Assembly: GCF_016545825.1 (NCBI RefSeq)
Contig: NC_052618.1
Coordinates: forward strand, 37,580,196-37,644,195
From: Eucalyptus grandis
Taxonomy: Eukaryota > Streptophyta > Magnoliopsida > Myrtales > Myrtaceae
DNA: 64,000 nucleotides
Reading direction: 5' to 3'
Below, piece after piece: positions 23,501 through 38,319 of this stretch. Position numbers and translations under genes: made by a program. The notes under the pieces are model-generated. The model made no database searches. It was not told where the DNA came from and saw only the letters and a program-made list of their open reading frames with translations. Within the stretch, counting starts at the first letter, position 1. The number at the start of each line of letters is the position of its first letter.

Positions 23501-26500
23501 CACGAGACCAAAAATAAAGTGTCGCATGATAAATCTACCACACATAAAGTACATTCATATATCTATTACCAATGCAATGAATTTACCTGTCACAATATAC
23601 AAGTTTGGAGACTTGGTACATGCTCCAATAAATTGCACAACATTCTTGTGTCGAACTTTCCTGCATATCATCAGAGCTTTGTCATGAAGGGAAAAGAAGC
23701 AGCAATCCACTCTCCACGCCTCCTCTCTGCCCAAATGCATGAAAATGACCTTTTCTATTTCTACTCTTGGTTCTATGTCTTTCTTCTTTTCTTTTTTTTT
23801 GTGGGGGGGGTGCAGGCAAGGGTGTGGTAATTGGAAAAAACCAAAGGACGTCAAAAAAATTGAATTGCTTTCTCGTTAAATACTTTCAATGTAGATTGGT
23901 TTGATATGGAGGTTAAAATTATGGTTTAATTATTGGCTTGGCAAAATGTGAATGGATGTGTGATTAAACCACCATGGAGCTTAAACTGGTGATCCAAATG
24001 CAGCTTGGAAAGGTGTCTGCATCATCATTATTGACCCTCACAAGATTGCAGAATGAGGACTATTCCGAAGAAAAAATCCCAGCAGGAACATTCAACTGGA
24101 AATGAAAACAAAAAATAATTTGACAAACCTCATAATAAAAACTTCCTGTGCAAACTCCCTTTGCAACTCTTCATTTAGACGCTCATGCTTGAGGACCTTA
24201 ATGGCCACATCCTGGCTGCAGTACGTGCCTTTGTACCTGCAAATGAAATAATTAAGGAAACTCCAGCAAACTTTTAACTGAAAAAACAAAAAAACAATAT
24301 AGAAAGGAAACTCCAGCGGCATTGGGTAAAATATCAAAACTCAAAAGCACAAAAGACTTACAAGTCACCATAAGATCCTGATGCAACCTTTTTCTCAAAC
24401 TTCAAATTATTTAAATCTATCTCCCAAACATCAATTCCATCATTTGGAATTGACAAGTGATCGTGCTCCTTCTTTATTCCTGTTTGCTCCACATTGCTCA
24501 AATGAAATGATGCGTGAAATTTTGTCCGAGCATGCTTCTGTCAAAGAACCATCAGCTTAGCAAACAACATAATAAGATGGAAAACTGACAATAACACTAT
24601 AAACAGGTTCCTTTCTTGCAGAGGGTGAAATAAAAATAATGAAATCAATGCTCCCTTCCAATGAGACAGAGAGTTGGGGGTTTAAAGCTTAGAAAGAACT
24701 TTGAAACCACCAGAGCTGATATTTACAGTATGCAAACACAACTTTTTAACATGGCGCAGATTCTAGAGATTGTCCCCATGGATAGAAAGGAGAGATCTTA
24801 ATAAAATGAAGAAGACTTTTCATACTACACCAAGCCATAGTTATTGCCAGGTGACTAGATGGATCTATTATGTGCGATATTGCAAAAACAGTGAATTGTA
24901 ATTTGAGGCCTAATTTCCATTCGTTTCACTTGACCATTTTGTGTTAGAAAAGGGAAAAGAAAACTACGTCAGCTGCAAGCACTTTTTAACCAAGGAGACA
25001 TTCTTATTTCAAACCAGTGGTCTATTAACTGTGAAGTGGGAAGGGCAGAGGTCCAATTGAGGTCACTTATGGACATTAATTTCCCATTCTTAAAGTTAAA
25101 ACATGGCCTATTGGGTTGACTTTTCTTTTAACTAATTCAGATTTTGCTAGCCGTTATCAATAAGTAAAAACCTCAAAAGGAAATTGAACAAGGTGCTGCA
25201 AGTTTTTGATGAAACATATATAGGTCGGTGGAATGTTAGAGGCTAAGTACCTCATGCTTCAAAGCTTCCTTCTCCAAAGCAATTCTGAGCTGTTCTGTTT
25301 CCTGAAATTTTCACAAGCAATGGCTTCAGTGCAACTTGTTAGTATACTAGTACATCCTTTAGAATAAGATGAAAAAAGGACGTAAACAAGAGACAGGATA
25401 CGACATCATGCAAAACTTGATTTTAGCTTCTCACAACTAGTTAATTTATTTTATAACCATTTAAGAGTAAAGAAAGAAAAAGATTCGCTGTCAGGGAATA
25501 ACATAATGTTTGATTAGTTATCCCAGCAGATTCAGTTAAAGCAAGAAAGAGTACCTCATAAGGCCAGCCATCGACCACAAAGACATCTAAAGAGTAACCG
25601 TCTATTGTAGAAAACACATGTGCTTCTTGGATGTTCAGACCAACATCAGCAAGTAACGAAGTCAGCTGCAAATTCATACAAAAGCTAATGACAAGAGGAA
25701 ATCATTGATCTTCTATGTAATTAGGAAAGAGACGTAGCATGCCCATGCACAACGACAAATCAAATCTCGACATTATTGAGTTAAACTTTGTTCAGATTTT
25801 CACTTATTACCTGGTAATAAAGGATTAAACTACTGAGCACTAAGAAGAGTTGAATGCTACGAGGAAAGAGTTACCATCGGATGGTGTTGTCTGTTCCCAT
25901 TGATAATGTATCGACAAATATATCCTACTTTTTTGTGATGACCCAATACTTTTTGGTAAGAGAGATATGCAGGAACTTTTGAATTCGCAGGGCGTTGTTT
26001 CATGCTTTGAAGGTTTATCGGATCTAAAAATAGACTGCACTTATTCAATTGGGTGATGGTATCAGGTGGCCACATGTTAGTGGATGTTTTGTTATGTAAA
26101 ACTGGGAAGTTTTCCTATGAATACTTTTAGGCTTCCTTTGGGCGCTAAAGTGAAGATAAAAGCCCTATAAAAACAGATAATTGAAAGTTCTTGTGAAGAC
26201 TTGCAGGTTTCGGAACAGCATTACCTTTCAGAGGGTTGAAGACATGTAGTCATTAAAAGTACAATATGGAACCTCCCTATTTACTACATGTCTCTTTATA
26301 GAAAGCATAAAAAAGAGGGCCCTTTGGGGCCACCCATAAATTATTTTAAACATGATTAACTGAAAGTTGGTGAGATCGCTTCAACCCTAAAACAAAGCTC
26401 TTCTAGCTAAGAGTAAATAACGTTTTTTATCCAAAAAATGATGTTTTCAAAGTCTTCATAGCAATGAAATTCAATATTTGTCACAACTGATGGATAACTA

Positions 26501-29500
26501 GTGTGCAAAGAGGGAGCATTGAGATGAGCCCCTGTAGGTGGATCTATAGAGACTGGGAGGACCTTTTAGCATTGAACTTTGATCTCTTGAAAAAAAAAAC
26601 AAAAAGAAAAAAAAAATGATGCCAAGTTCAATTTGAATGGTTTCATTTCATGACATTTTTGGTTAGCAAGACAAAAAGATGCTCTGGTAAAGGAAAACGA
26701 TAGAAGAGCAAATGGTAGGTTGGTACGGCACATTGAGTTCTACAGCAAACCTCAAGGTAGGGAGGTCTAACTCTTTTGTAATTGTCTAGCACACTTTAAG
26801 CCTTTCGGGGTTCTCAACAGGAAAGAGGAGGTGCTATGGCAGCATGGTAGGGTGCGATCTTCAATTTTCAAAGCCTGTAAAAACTATTTTGTGCACACAA
26901 ATGAAGTTGTTGGGAGCCTTTCTTCTCTGAGGAAAATTTCCTGGAAGACTAAAGCATGTGCAAGAGTAAGTTCTTTAATGTGTGTGCGCGCTTGGGAGAG
27001 AACTCCAACTACAAAAATTGTGTATCATCCGACAGATGTTCTATTTGTCAGCAGGATGCAAAGACACTGATTCTTTTCGGAATTTCTTCAATATTTCTAA
27101 CGTCTAGGTTGTGAATGGGAGGCAACCCCTTGGTGCTCATTATACTCCCTAACAAAAAAAAATCCTACGAAGCTAACATTTATTATATTATGCTCATTCA
27201 ATTCAAGCCAACCCAGCATGTTCACAACAGTCAAATCGATGAAATTGCCAAACTAAAGTTCAAAAATATATCTCAAACCCTCATGGGGCTGGGGTTTCAA
27301 AGAGAACATGGAGTACCTGACTGAGTAGCTTTGGTTTATCTTCACTTGAAAAAGTTATTTCATGCATGGGTCTGCATAAATATACACAATATAAGTAAGG
27401 CTCAAAACAAACCAGAATCTACAGTTTTCGAAGGTTTATCACATCGATGAAAAACAACTATAACCAACCCCCCTCAAAAAAATAAAAATAAAGGCACCAT
27501 CTTTAAAGAAGCAGTAAAGGCACTTTGGGATAAGTGAAACTAAAGTCTGAAAGTTAAAGTTGAAAAGAGCATGCCCCCAGATGATTCAAATCACAAAAGA
27601 TTGCATAAACGCACAGATCTTGGAAAAAATGAAATCAATACAAGCAGAATTGTAATCAGCTGCAGGTAATTAAAGGTTTAACAAGGATTCCTCATGGCAT
27701 TGCACCAGAAAAGAGCAAGATTCTAAAGAGAAATCTCTAGCTAAAGATCATAATCAAATGATCGCATTTATTAAACTAAAAGTCAATCCTAGCGGTAACT
27801 ACACGTGTCTCTAGGCAAAACTAAATTGCGTTTAAAAGGCATTCTTCAGCAAATTAGAACTTGTGAACTTGAGTTTAAAAGTATTACCGAGAAAATTGTG
27901 CATTGGCATGAACAGAGTTGTCTCCATCCTTTGTAAGAGATTCACTACCTTCTAAAGCAAGCAACTCGAGATTAGGTGATGATCCAAATGCTGGTGGAGG
28001 ATGAATGCTGACAATGGAGCAGACAACCAGATGTTATCTTTGAGTTGTCAAAGTGCACAATCCCAAAACATGTTAAGTCTTTAACAACCAACTTAAGTCT
28101 TTAATGAGCTTCATAATATTTTGCAATGCATACCTTAGCCTGCTGGAGTAACATGTTGAACTCACATCTTCACTTTTAATAGTAGAACCTGAATGAACAG
28201 AATCAGTCGTACGCAATTCATATGGGGGAAGAACCTGGAGAAGAGAAAATTCAACTGAATATATCTGTGCAGCAGATTTATTAAAGAACAGACAATGTGT
28301 ATAATCTACTAATCTGATCCAGCAATTTGCAAAAGAGGGATATGCTAAGTTAGCCAACATATTCAGGCATATGTTGATGTAAGGACAGACCAATAGCTCT
28401 AAAAGACTAAATGGTGAATGCACAAGAGCAAAAAGAAAAATTTGAACTTAGATTTAACACTTGAAACACCCAGAGAAGTGTTTCCAGCAAACAAGTGACT
28501 TAACCCAATATACCCTCACAAGAGACATAGCACCTTTCACAAGTATGCAACCTGTGCAAAGCTCATTCTCCCCTTAAATCCTGGGTCTGCCAGTGATGCA
28601 AGTATCTTAAAGAGCTGCTTTAAAATCTAATTCTCTTATTTATCGAGGAATCTGGAATGAACATGGACAAAAATCGACATAGCTATTTTTTGTTTAAATG
28701 ATCTATTCACAAATTGATCCTTGACTGTAGTCGCCCACTTTTCTCTCAGCCAAAAGGTGAACTTGTGGAACGAGGTCAACTTGGCCCGTGTCCCAGTTCC
28801 AGAATTATGTGAACTGGCAAGCAGAACTACGAAGATGCTTGAATTCAGAAGGTGGTTCATTTATAAACTCTATTCGAATTCTAGCTCACAGCAGTAAAGA
28901 TTTGAGGCTAAGACGGTGAAATTGGCCAAAGAGGCCATCCTTAATAAGTCGGAAGTGACACGGTGAAGAGCTCCGCTTAGGAAGAAAAAAATCAAGTTTG
29001 CAACCCGAATAAAAAAATAATAACAACGATAACGAAACCACGAGAAGACAACATAGCCTGACCCTTGGAAGCAACCAAGGGGCGGACGACGAAAAGTTGA
29101 CAAGGCAAAAGCAGTTCTCGAATCCGCAGATAAATGGTCCACGGATTCAAGTAAAGACCACATGGGCGCACGTTAACGAGCCGCCACCGAACAAACCCGA
29201 AAAAAACAATATTCAGAAGGCTAGGAGGGCCTCATCTGCTTTCGCAGCCGAGGAAGGCGAGCATCACCTGGACAAGGCGAACGTCGATCGCGAGTCGATT
29301 GGCCGGATCGCGAGCCGATTCCAGCAGCCTCTTGTGCGTGAGCACGTCCTCGGCCCTCTCCACGTTCACCTCCGAAGCGTACCTGAAACGCATCGACGTC
29401 GTTAGGAAGCGACAGCAAGCGCGGCGCCATCCATTCACGCCTTCAGCCACCACGAACGAGAAGTTGCATGCAAGCGAAGAACCGGAAAAAAATAAAAAAA

Positions 29501-29983
29501 AAATTCAAAACCGTAACGCGACGAGAAAGCGCTCCGCTCTTTCGCTTCGCGCGTTCCGGCGAACGAATCGGGAGCAAAAAAGCAGGAGCCAATGCCGGGA
29601 ATCGGAAACGAGCGCGACGCGAAAATCCACGATCGCCGGCGAAGAAGGCGCGGGAGAAGGCGTCTTTTCCGGCGAGGACGAGAGAAGGAAGATCGGAATC
29701 GGAGCTTTTTCCGAATCGAACGGACCGGGAACCGCCGCGAAGGCACGCGAGCGGACGCGAAGGAGACGGGAAGCGAAAGCGAGGGGGGCGCTCACCGAGT
29801 AGGGAGGCGGGCGAAGTGGGACCAGAGCTCGTCGTCGAAGCCGGGCCGCGAGGCGTCGGCGTGGCCGGAGCGGTTGAGCCGGCTCAGGGTCTCGCCGTAG
29901 GCCTCGCGCCTCCTCCGCGACGGGGACGAGGCGGCGGGCGGCGCCTGGCTCAGGCAGCTCGCGCTGTCCTCCATCACCGCCAT
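20542..29983 (-). CDS. STY46: ACT-domain Ser/Thr protein kinase, STY8/17/46 family
   Basis: Cytosolic dual-type kinase whose Arabidopsis relatives phosphorylate chloroplast transit peptides. Sixteen exons: 29796-29983, 29268-29382, 28134-28234, 27888-28007, 27317-27371, 25555-25665, 25251-25301, 24362-24537, 24129-24236, 23587-23660, 23230-23405, 22527-22622, 21732-21812, 21595-21648, 20735-20869 and 20542-20619. All junctions are GT-AG and in phase, giving 572 residues (family about 575). The N-terminus is [10 protein letters not shown]. The ACT domain is about 178-235 ([19 protein letters not shown]). The kinase domain is about 295-547, with glycine loop [11 protein letters not shown], Lys319 (VAIK), HRD 411-413, DFG 431-433, MAPE, and tail RRGHH. 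All catalytic residues are present. Two introns exceed 1 kb (25666-27316 and 28235-29267). Exons 15 and 16 are copied at 3752-4079. STY8 or STY17 is possible instead of STY46. Confidence 0.96.
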
Positions 29984-30108
29984 GGAAAGCGCAGGAAGCA
30001 GAGGAGAGAGAGAACACGAAAGAGAACGAGAGAGAGACGAAGATGAGTGTGACGAGGAGGAGGAGATGGCTTTGCGTTAATCAGATTTTTTTCTCTCGAG
30101 TGAGGCGG

Positions 30109-30117
30109 ATATATTTA
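30109..30117 (-). promoter_or_regulatory. TATA box of the STY kinase gene
   Basis: TATAAATAT on the minus strand, about 130 nt upstream of the start codon at 29983, followed by a CT/GA-rich leader (29998-30062) typical of plant 5' UTRs. No upstream ATG is seen between it and the start. Confidence 0.6.
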
Positions 30118-30119
30118 TA

Positions 30120-33100
30120 CATGAACCGGTGACGTCAGCGTGCTTATCTATTTTATTTTATTAATTTATCCTGCCAAACATGAACAGGGAAATAACGTAC
30201 TTTCATGTAAAAAGAATATTTTGATGTGTTTGTTTCGGAAAAAAATAAATAATTTAAAAAACATTTTCTTTAAAACAATAATTTATATCAATTGCAAAAT
30301 GAATGAAGAAAAATCGTTTTCATCGTTCATGAAAATATTTAGATATGAATCTGTCGATAATAAAATATTTTTTATTGATTAATTATTTCAAGTTATATAA
30401 GCGATAATTTTTAAGAAAAAAATTTCAAATCATTTATTTTTTTTTTTTGCGAAATAATAAACATTGTTTCGACGATGTTGATTGAAAGGTTGGCAGACGA
30501 TATTGATCGTATCGAGCGAGAGACTCTTTCTCAGTTTTCAAGAGTTTCCTTTAAGACATAAATGATATCTAGCATTATAGAGTAGTTTAGGAATTTAATC
30601 GAACTAATTAAATGGGGATGATACTTCACATTTGACAAAAAGTACAAACCTAATCGAGCAAACTAAAATTCAAAAATGATATAATACATCAAACAAAAGT
30701 TTAGCAAAGGTTTCTTCGTAACCATATAGATTAAAGAGTTTGAAAAGCAGGTTGTGCAATTTCGTGAGTTTTGAAGAAATTATCGAATCAAGTTAAGCCA
30801 ATGAAGTGAAACTTTTATCCCAAAAACATGTGGCACAAATCTGTCAAATTATTATTTTGACGTATAAATTGTCAAATACATTATTTACCCAAAAATAAAT
30901 TTATCATGAAGCACAAAGAAAAACATTGATTGTTTAATCTTAACAACGTACATATTATGTTTTTACAAGTGAACTATACAGCAAAGAGAATATAAACCTG
31001 TTGCCGATTTGACAATTCAGTTCAAAAATGTGTCAAAACCAAACATTTTAATGGCAACACATGTGACTAATGGACAAAAAAGATCTTATGAACATGCGCC
31101 TCTCGATCATATATGATTTGTTAACCGAATGTAATGAGAAGAGAATTGATTTTCAAAATATCAATTACGTGAGTGATTTTTATAGCCGATTGCACTAGAA
31201 ATCTGAATAATTTGTTTTTCGAAACATTAACAAATGCCTCGGAATCACTTTTAATAAAAATTAAAATAGATAAATATCTTTCCATTATATGTGGGCGCTT
31301 GGCGTCCCAATCAACAAATCAATCAATGAGGATGGTTGGTGAGCTCACGAGGAAGATGAGGAATTCAGAGAACCGTCGCTATTAGAGGAAAGGAGATGAA
31401 AAGGGTGTTTGATGAGATGGAGCCCCTTTTTCCTCATTTTGTGTGGCTTGAGGCATTTCCATGTGACATTGATTATAAGTATATTTTGTAGAAGTATGAA
31501 TATGCTCGTATGGTTGTGGCGTTTCCTTTTCATAGAAAAAAAAAAATTGAACATTTGGCCTCTTAATTAGAGAGAAAAAAAAAATTATAGCAAAAATTGA
31601 GAATAAGAAGATTTCCCCTTCTGATTAGTAACTTTAGACACACGGAGAGCGATTTATACCGAGTTGTGAGCAAACAGCTCCGTTTGACCTGAGAATCGAA
31701 TCAAACTAGTCTCATCTTACCAGTTCCAACCTAATTCACAAAAGGGACAAAATGGGTTTCTAGGTGAGATAATTGGGAAATTGACCTTTATAGGTTCCAT
31801 TTTAAATTCTATGCCATAAACCAATGATTCCAACTGAGAACTGACTTTAGAATTGGTTTTTAGCCTTTCTTTTTGATAATTTTTTTTTATAAGAAAAGAC
31901 AAATATGTTGTTGGACACAAAGAAATCCATCAATGTTTATCATGAAAGATAGGCCGACTCAATGTGCACTTTGAAGATAATCGTAAACGAAAGATCCTAT
32001 TAAAATTAATAAATGGGACTGGGGACAAGTCTGTGTGCGAATACAAGCGAGACTAAACACATACTTATTCAACTAGACTCAAATTATTCTCCAAGTGTAC
32101 ATATCTGTTAGTGAACGTGCTGTGCAAATCTTGGGTGGAGGTATATTCCCAGTTTATTCCCAAGGCATATATTTATTTAATTGATGATATATGCATGGAT
32201 CGACTAATTAATCTCACTCTTATTTTAATCCCAATTGTAAGCCTGCCAATTAAGCACAAGCGTGTTGTTTTAAACGTAAATTTAACCTCTTCGAAAAAAA
32301 GAAACAAGAAAAAAGAAACCGCTGAGAAGAATGAGAGAAACAACATGGAAATTGTGATTTGGAAGTATTCTAATATATCCGGTTGCAAATTAAATAATAT
32401 TATCCAGAAAAGGAAAAAAAAAAGGTATTGAAAAGGATATATGAAAGAAAAGTGGGATAATGTGGTGGGCGGGAAAAGCACTAAGCAGCAGATTCGGTCG
32501 GTCTCCATTTATTTTGACCGCTTCCCAATTCCATTGACTTAATTTTTTTTTGTCCTATTATAATAATTCCCACGATCTACTTTTTCTTTTTCAAAAAAAG
32601 AAAAAAAGACACGTGGAGTAGAGAAATCCACAAATAGAAATAATCCCATGATCAAACGTCCCCATCCAGGGGGAATACGAAGAATTAAATAGAGTTTAGA
32701 GGTTACATTATTGTTAATTATTAATATTAAATCGAAACGAGATTTGGGTTGAATTGGCGGGGTATAGTTTTGACGGCGACTCCCGGGAAGAGGAAAACGA
32801 AGACTCAGTAGGGTGACGTGGCACGCGGAGGAGCGAGCGGCGTTGACTTCCCCTTTTTTTTTTGTCCTCTTCATTTCAGGATGGGCATCGTTCTGGAGGA
32901 TAAACCCTTGCGTCGGTTTGCTATTCGCCGGCCTTTCAACTCATTTTGATAAATCCGTCACATATTCCTTTATTAAACTAAGGCCACCCTTGCCGGTGCT
33001 CGCCCTCGCCCAAGCACAACCGGCCAAGGTCGAACCTTACCAACCACGGTGAAAGAAAAAAGAAAAGAAAAATTATATAAATAAAAAAATCAGAAAAATA

Positions 33101-34518
33101 TTAAAAGTTTGTAAAAAGATGTAAGATAGCTTATGTTCATGTTAGCAACCAAAATTGACGAAATTGACTCAATTCGTATAAATTCAAAATGTTTATGATT
33201 AAATTGATGTGATTGAAAAGCATATGATTAAATTTGTATTGATATAGTAGGTGATAACTTTTTTTTGGTACTTTTCCCTTGCTACAGTGACTTAACGTAC
33301 ATTGCAGATTATACGAGTCAATTCTATCTATTCACAAATTAAGTTATGTCGAGGGTCGAGTTGGTTGTGTGAGACTAGCGCGACTAAATTATATATAAAT
33401 TCATAAGGAGCATATGCAAGATAAGATCCTCAACAAATCCTTCGGACATTGTGATAGAGACTTCTCGTATGCCGCGGATTATTTGATTGAGAATTCTATT
33501 TATTCACAAATCAGGGTTCCATCGAGGGTCCAGACTAGCGTGATTAAATAATATATATAGATTAACGTGAAGCATATGCGAAATGAAATCCTCTGAACAT
33601 TATTATAAAGGCTTCACATGTGTCGTGGATATTCTATCTGTTCACATGTGAGAGTTACATCGAGGGTCAAGATTAGCATGGATAACTAATATATAGATTA
33701 ACATGGAGCATGCGTGACCCTTCGACGCTGCTAAGGGCCAGTTTGAATTTAGAACATTCGCAGGTGTGATTTGCTGGCCAACGTTGTCGGAGCTGCCCGA
33801 GTCGTTAACTTGCCCTTGTGCTTATCCCCAGCAAATCCTATGCAATGCCACACATTTTTTATTTTTATTTTTCAGACGAATATGTTCAATTGGGTTATTA
33901 TAGAAGTAAGAATACAGGTGGACAAGGTTAGGGGGGATGTATATCATGCATCATCGATTTTTCAACCACTAGGGGAAAGGAGAGATAATATAAATTTCTT
34001 AAAGAGCTCTTATCGGGCATCTATGATTTGCGAATATGGGAATTTTATTTAGTATGGTCATCAAATCTGGAATTCCAATGACGAGTTTGAGTAAGTTGAT
34101 TATCCGGTTGCCCCGACTTTGCATATGGGTTGAGATTTTACGTGTGCGCGAGTCAGAATTTTTTTTTTTTTTTCAAGGGTGCAGATTGCGAAGTAAGTTT
34201 TTTATAAGGCCATTTGTAAAAGGGTGGAAACTAGTTGGGTAAACCTTTGTGATTAGGCTAGTATTTGGGCAAAATTTTATGAAGAATCATTGACAAGTTC
34301 AAGGGATTGTTCTTCTTCTTCTTCTTTTAACGTTTAAATTACACACCCAAAATGAGAGATTAAATGACAAAGTTAAAGCCGATGTTACGAAGAGGGGATC
34401 ATTGGGTAGGGTCGAGCTTGAAGGTTAGGTTTAATGTGTTGAAAGTCCACTCATCACATTAAATTTAGATAATAATTTTCAGGCTAGGCTGGGCTTAGGA
34501 CAAAGGTTGGCAGATCAA
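30120..34518. other. AT-rich intergenic DNA, no gene seen
   Basis: Upstream flank of the kinase. Reading frames here are short and show no domains. It contains poly(A/T) runs (30420-30450, 31535-31585 and 34160-34175), a short GC-rich patch near 32975-33050, and the diverged tandem repeat described separately. Confidence 0.6.
33290..33720. repeat. Diverged tandem repeat, three units
   Basis: Units of about 140-170 bp share TTCACAAAT...TCGAGGGTC, ACTAGCGYGA..., ATATAGATTAACRTG and GCATATGC. They recur at about 33329, 33499 and 33638. The units have diverged, so the array is old. No coding potential. Confidence 0.65.
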
Positions 34519-37505
34519 ACTTTCTTAAAGAAAAATATCAAAAAAGTCATGAACCTTCTATATGGATACTAACTTAATCATAAACTTTTAAATTAGACCA
34601 ATTTAATTCCAAATCTTAGAATTTGGTACCGATTTAGTTAATTCAGCCATTATTTACCAGAAAATGCTGATGTGGACTCCAAGTCAGCACCGACTAGCGC
34701 TGTTGGCGTTGACATGGATGCTGGAGTGCAAAACCACGTTGTTTCACTTTAGAAAAAAAAAAAAAAGAAGACATTTTTGCTCCCAAAATGCAGCATTTCG
34801 TTTGCCCCAAAACTGAAGATGCTTTGCCCACGATCTTTGCCCAAAGCACACCCAAACCCTATTCTAATCTCCCCCAAAGTTCTCAGCAACTTGCCCTAGA
34901 TTCAATCTCATCTTTCCAATTTTTTGAAGACAAGTTGTTCTTCCATCAATCGCCTTCATTAATCGAGTCCCTTTCGGTTAAGGGCTTCATCCGTCACAAT
35001 CCTAGATATGCCCATCTTTAAGGGTGAAGACCCGATTCGCCCACAACCTCGTTGAGACCCGACTCATCCGTCACAACCTAAAGCGAACACGAGTAGGTGT
35101 TATGGTCCCGATTTGATTGTTTTATCATCAACGTTGAGTGACAACTCCATGTGGTGTCTTGTAGTCAGTGAAGAACATGAAAAGTATGTTGTCGTGCTCC
35201 CAAACTGAGTGTGTTGTCCTCTTTTTATTTTATATAATCAATTTGCCTCGATTTCTCCACGTGTGTCGTCGACGATTGGAAGAGAGAAATTCTTCGTGTT
35301 TACTGTCAAGTACCTGGGCATAGTAGGGAATATAATACTCAAGTTTGGCCAAATCAATTTCTAATAAAGTACGATATGAAGAGAAAGCTTTTGTATCCTC
35401 GTGTCTAGCCAAATTTTGTGTGTGTACAATCATATGGGTGGTGGAATCTTGTGTTGTCATGCACAATATGAAGAGAAAGCCTCTCTTTCCTGCACTTTTT
35501 CCTATTCTTGTACAAGCTTTTTCATTATTTTATTACTTGAGGCATGCACAATCACAATTAAGTAATTGACTTGAGTGTACATGTATTCAGTTTCTCGATT
35601 TATTGAGGGTCTCTTTTGTGGAATAGCCATAGATTTATTAGTTGGGCAGTCACAAACCTCACTGTCAATTGAGTCCTAATGATGATTATTTTACTAAATA
35701 AGTAAAGGTTCATGGTAATTTTGTCAATTAAAGAAAAATAAAGAAAGAGGAGTTCATGGAGGTGGCTTTGAGTTCTAATGTTTGATAATGAAGAGAGATT
35801 GCAATACCACATATTGTAAAAGTTAGTTTTATTGATCAAGTCCACACTGTTGACTGTACTCTAATTTTTTGGAATCCATTAATGCTTTTGCTTTGGAAGT
35901 TTTGGTTTTGAATCTTTGGATGTTGAAAGAAGTTTTTAATTTTGAATTTTTGGATTTTTTTTTTTGGTAAAAATTGAATTTTTGGATGTTGATCACCTCT
36001 AAATCCAATTATGTAGCGTTAGTGGCTACAAAGGCATGTCTTGTAGATAACCATGTAGTGCTTATTATTAATAAAGTTGGGGTGCTTTTAGACAACCTTA
36101 ACCATTGAGTCATTTTTTCTCTTGTTGTTTTATGTTTCCCATGAAGAAATTGTTCTTCTGTCCATCTTGTATTTGGCAACCGACCTATCTCCAATTATAT
36201 GCTCTCCATGAATGAAGGGCTTTGTAGTTTATGTGATAGGGTCAAATAGCATCTTCTCATATCAAAACTAATCTTAAACCAGCTTATAAGAATTTTAAGT
36301 TGGTTTACGCTTAGTTTCAGTGTCTTGTATGAGTCATAAGCAACCTATTTTGTGGTTGCAATGTGTATTTCTTTAGAAGTGCATTTCTTCAGGCTTGTTT
36401 CATTTTAGTGTCATGTTTTGTGACAGGGTTCATATATTTGTCCAATTGTCTTGTTTCAATATACTTGATGTAAGTTATGGGCATGAGTTTTACATTGGTT
36501 TTTTTTTTCCTTTGTACTTCCTTAATAACCATGACAGGTTGTTTGAACCTTTAATAAGAAACTATCTTCTTTTTACTCTTTGGTAGTCATTTGGAAGCAA
36601 GATTGTGCATATGTTATTTGCTTGTTTGTTGTGTTGTGGTTATTTGTTCATGAAGTAGTGAGATTGTATTGCTTTTTTTCTCATATCATACTTCATTAGT
36701 TATAATAGCAGGTCGTGACATCATCGACGATGTCTTTGGTGTTGAGATTGAGAAACAAATTGCATATGACACAAGAGGGTGCAAACAACTTTCACTTTGT
36801 TCATGTTCATACTCCAACATGTGGACAAATACAAAATATATTGCAAAAATGTACAAAAATAGATTATATAACAAGATTAGCATTAACACACCTAAGGCAA
36901 GCTCGATACATCAGTCTACTTCGAATTTCCAAATAGCATATTTCCTAGAATTACTATAAAGACCCACGACACAATCAACATTGTTTTCAATGTCAAATTT
37001 TGTTTCTTTAACTTTGCCGCATCTTGTTTGACATGTTTTAGTTGTGCTTTGAGAGCTCTAATTTCAGCATCCATTGAATTGTCATCATCTCATTAGGCGT
37101 TGACACTTGTTTTTCTTCAATATTGCTTTGGTGAAATTTCGTTGACACATTTCTTTTGATTGACACGTTTCTACATCAACCCAAATAAATAAATAAAAAG
37201 CAACTTTCCCCAATTTTGTATTTTGGGCAGCTGTGATATCTTCTTCCTTGATTTTCCTTCATCTTTATCGTTTGTAAAGGACATTTGAGGCCAAAATAGG
37301 AAAACATGAATGTATCATTGTTATTTAGAGGGACCAATGTCCTCAATTGTGATGAATTCATTGATGTCTTCATCAATTGTGATGATTGTAGAGTAATTGT
37401 TATTTATGCTTTCAGAATCAACACCAGTCGAAGCATTCTTATCATGTGAAGAAGTTCAGCAACAACACCTCAGCATATGTTACATGGCCTAGCCTCAATA
37501 GCAAC

Positions 37506-38319
37506 CTATGAAGCACAGACACGTGTCCATGCTTTCATGTCGTGTCTGACACGTGTCGGAGCGTGTCGGACATGTTGACACGCTCCGACACATAGTCGAA
37601 CACGCGGTCAACATGTGTCGGATTTTCCGACATGTGGTCAACTTTTCTTGACATGCGTGTTGACACGTGTCCGGCAGATTGATGGAGGGTGGAGGCGAGG
37701 GAGCAGAGGCCACGAGCGACGGCAAGAGATAGCCGCCATTGTGATGCTACGATGGATCCGACAAGGTTGCAGCTACAAGGGAGAAAGGGCCGAAGGCAAG
37801 AGGAAGAGGAGAGGAGAGGAGAGGAGAGGAGAGGAGGGGGTCGTGCGGCGAGTGGCAAGGAAGGAGAAGAGGAAGGGTCGTGGGTCATGCGGAGCTTGTG
37901 AGGAAGGAGAAGCGGAAGGGTCGTGCGGAGCTAGGGTTTTTGATGGGCCATCGCTTTTTTTGGGGGGAGGGGAAGAGATAGGGATAGCCTGTCTATCAGT
38001 GGTGGGGAGGGAAAGAAAAATAAATTTGGGGGTGGGGGAAATGGACAACGGTGGGGAAGGAAATAAAATTTGGGGGGGATGGACAAGGGAAAGAACTAGA
38101 AGAGAGTGGGGTGGACTCTAGTGGAGATTTTTTTTTAATCGGAAAAATAAATAAATGAGATTAAAAAATAATTTCGAAAAATAAAAATACTGAATTTTAA
38201 TTAAATTAATTAAAAATAAAAATATTTATTTAATATATAACGTGTTGGAATTCTTTATTTTTAAGAAATGACGTGTTGACATATCGTGTCGTGTCGTGTC
38301 ACGTGTCGGTGCTATATAG
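37506..38319. mobile_element. hAT-like non-autonomous element, copy A
   Basis: 814 bp, with ends CTATGAAGCACAGACACG and (reversed) CTATATAGCACCGACACG. Flanks are ATAGCAAC (37498-37505) and ATAACAAC (38320-38327), an 8 bp TSD with one mismatch. The sub-terminal regions are packed with GACACGTGTC-like palindromes. The centre is purine-rich (AGGAGAGGAGAGG). Open frames in the centre come from this composition. Related to 46698-47960 in the opposite orientation. Confidence 0.7.
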
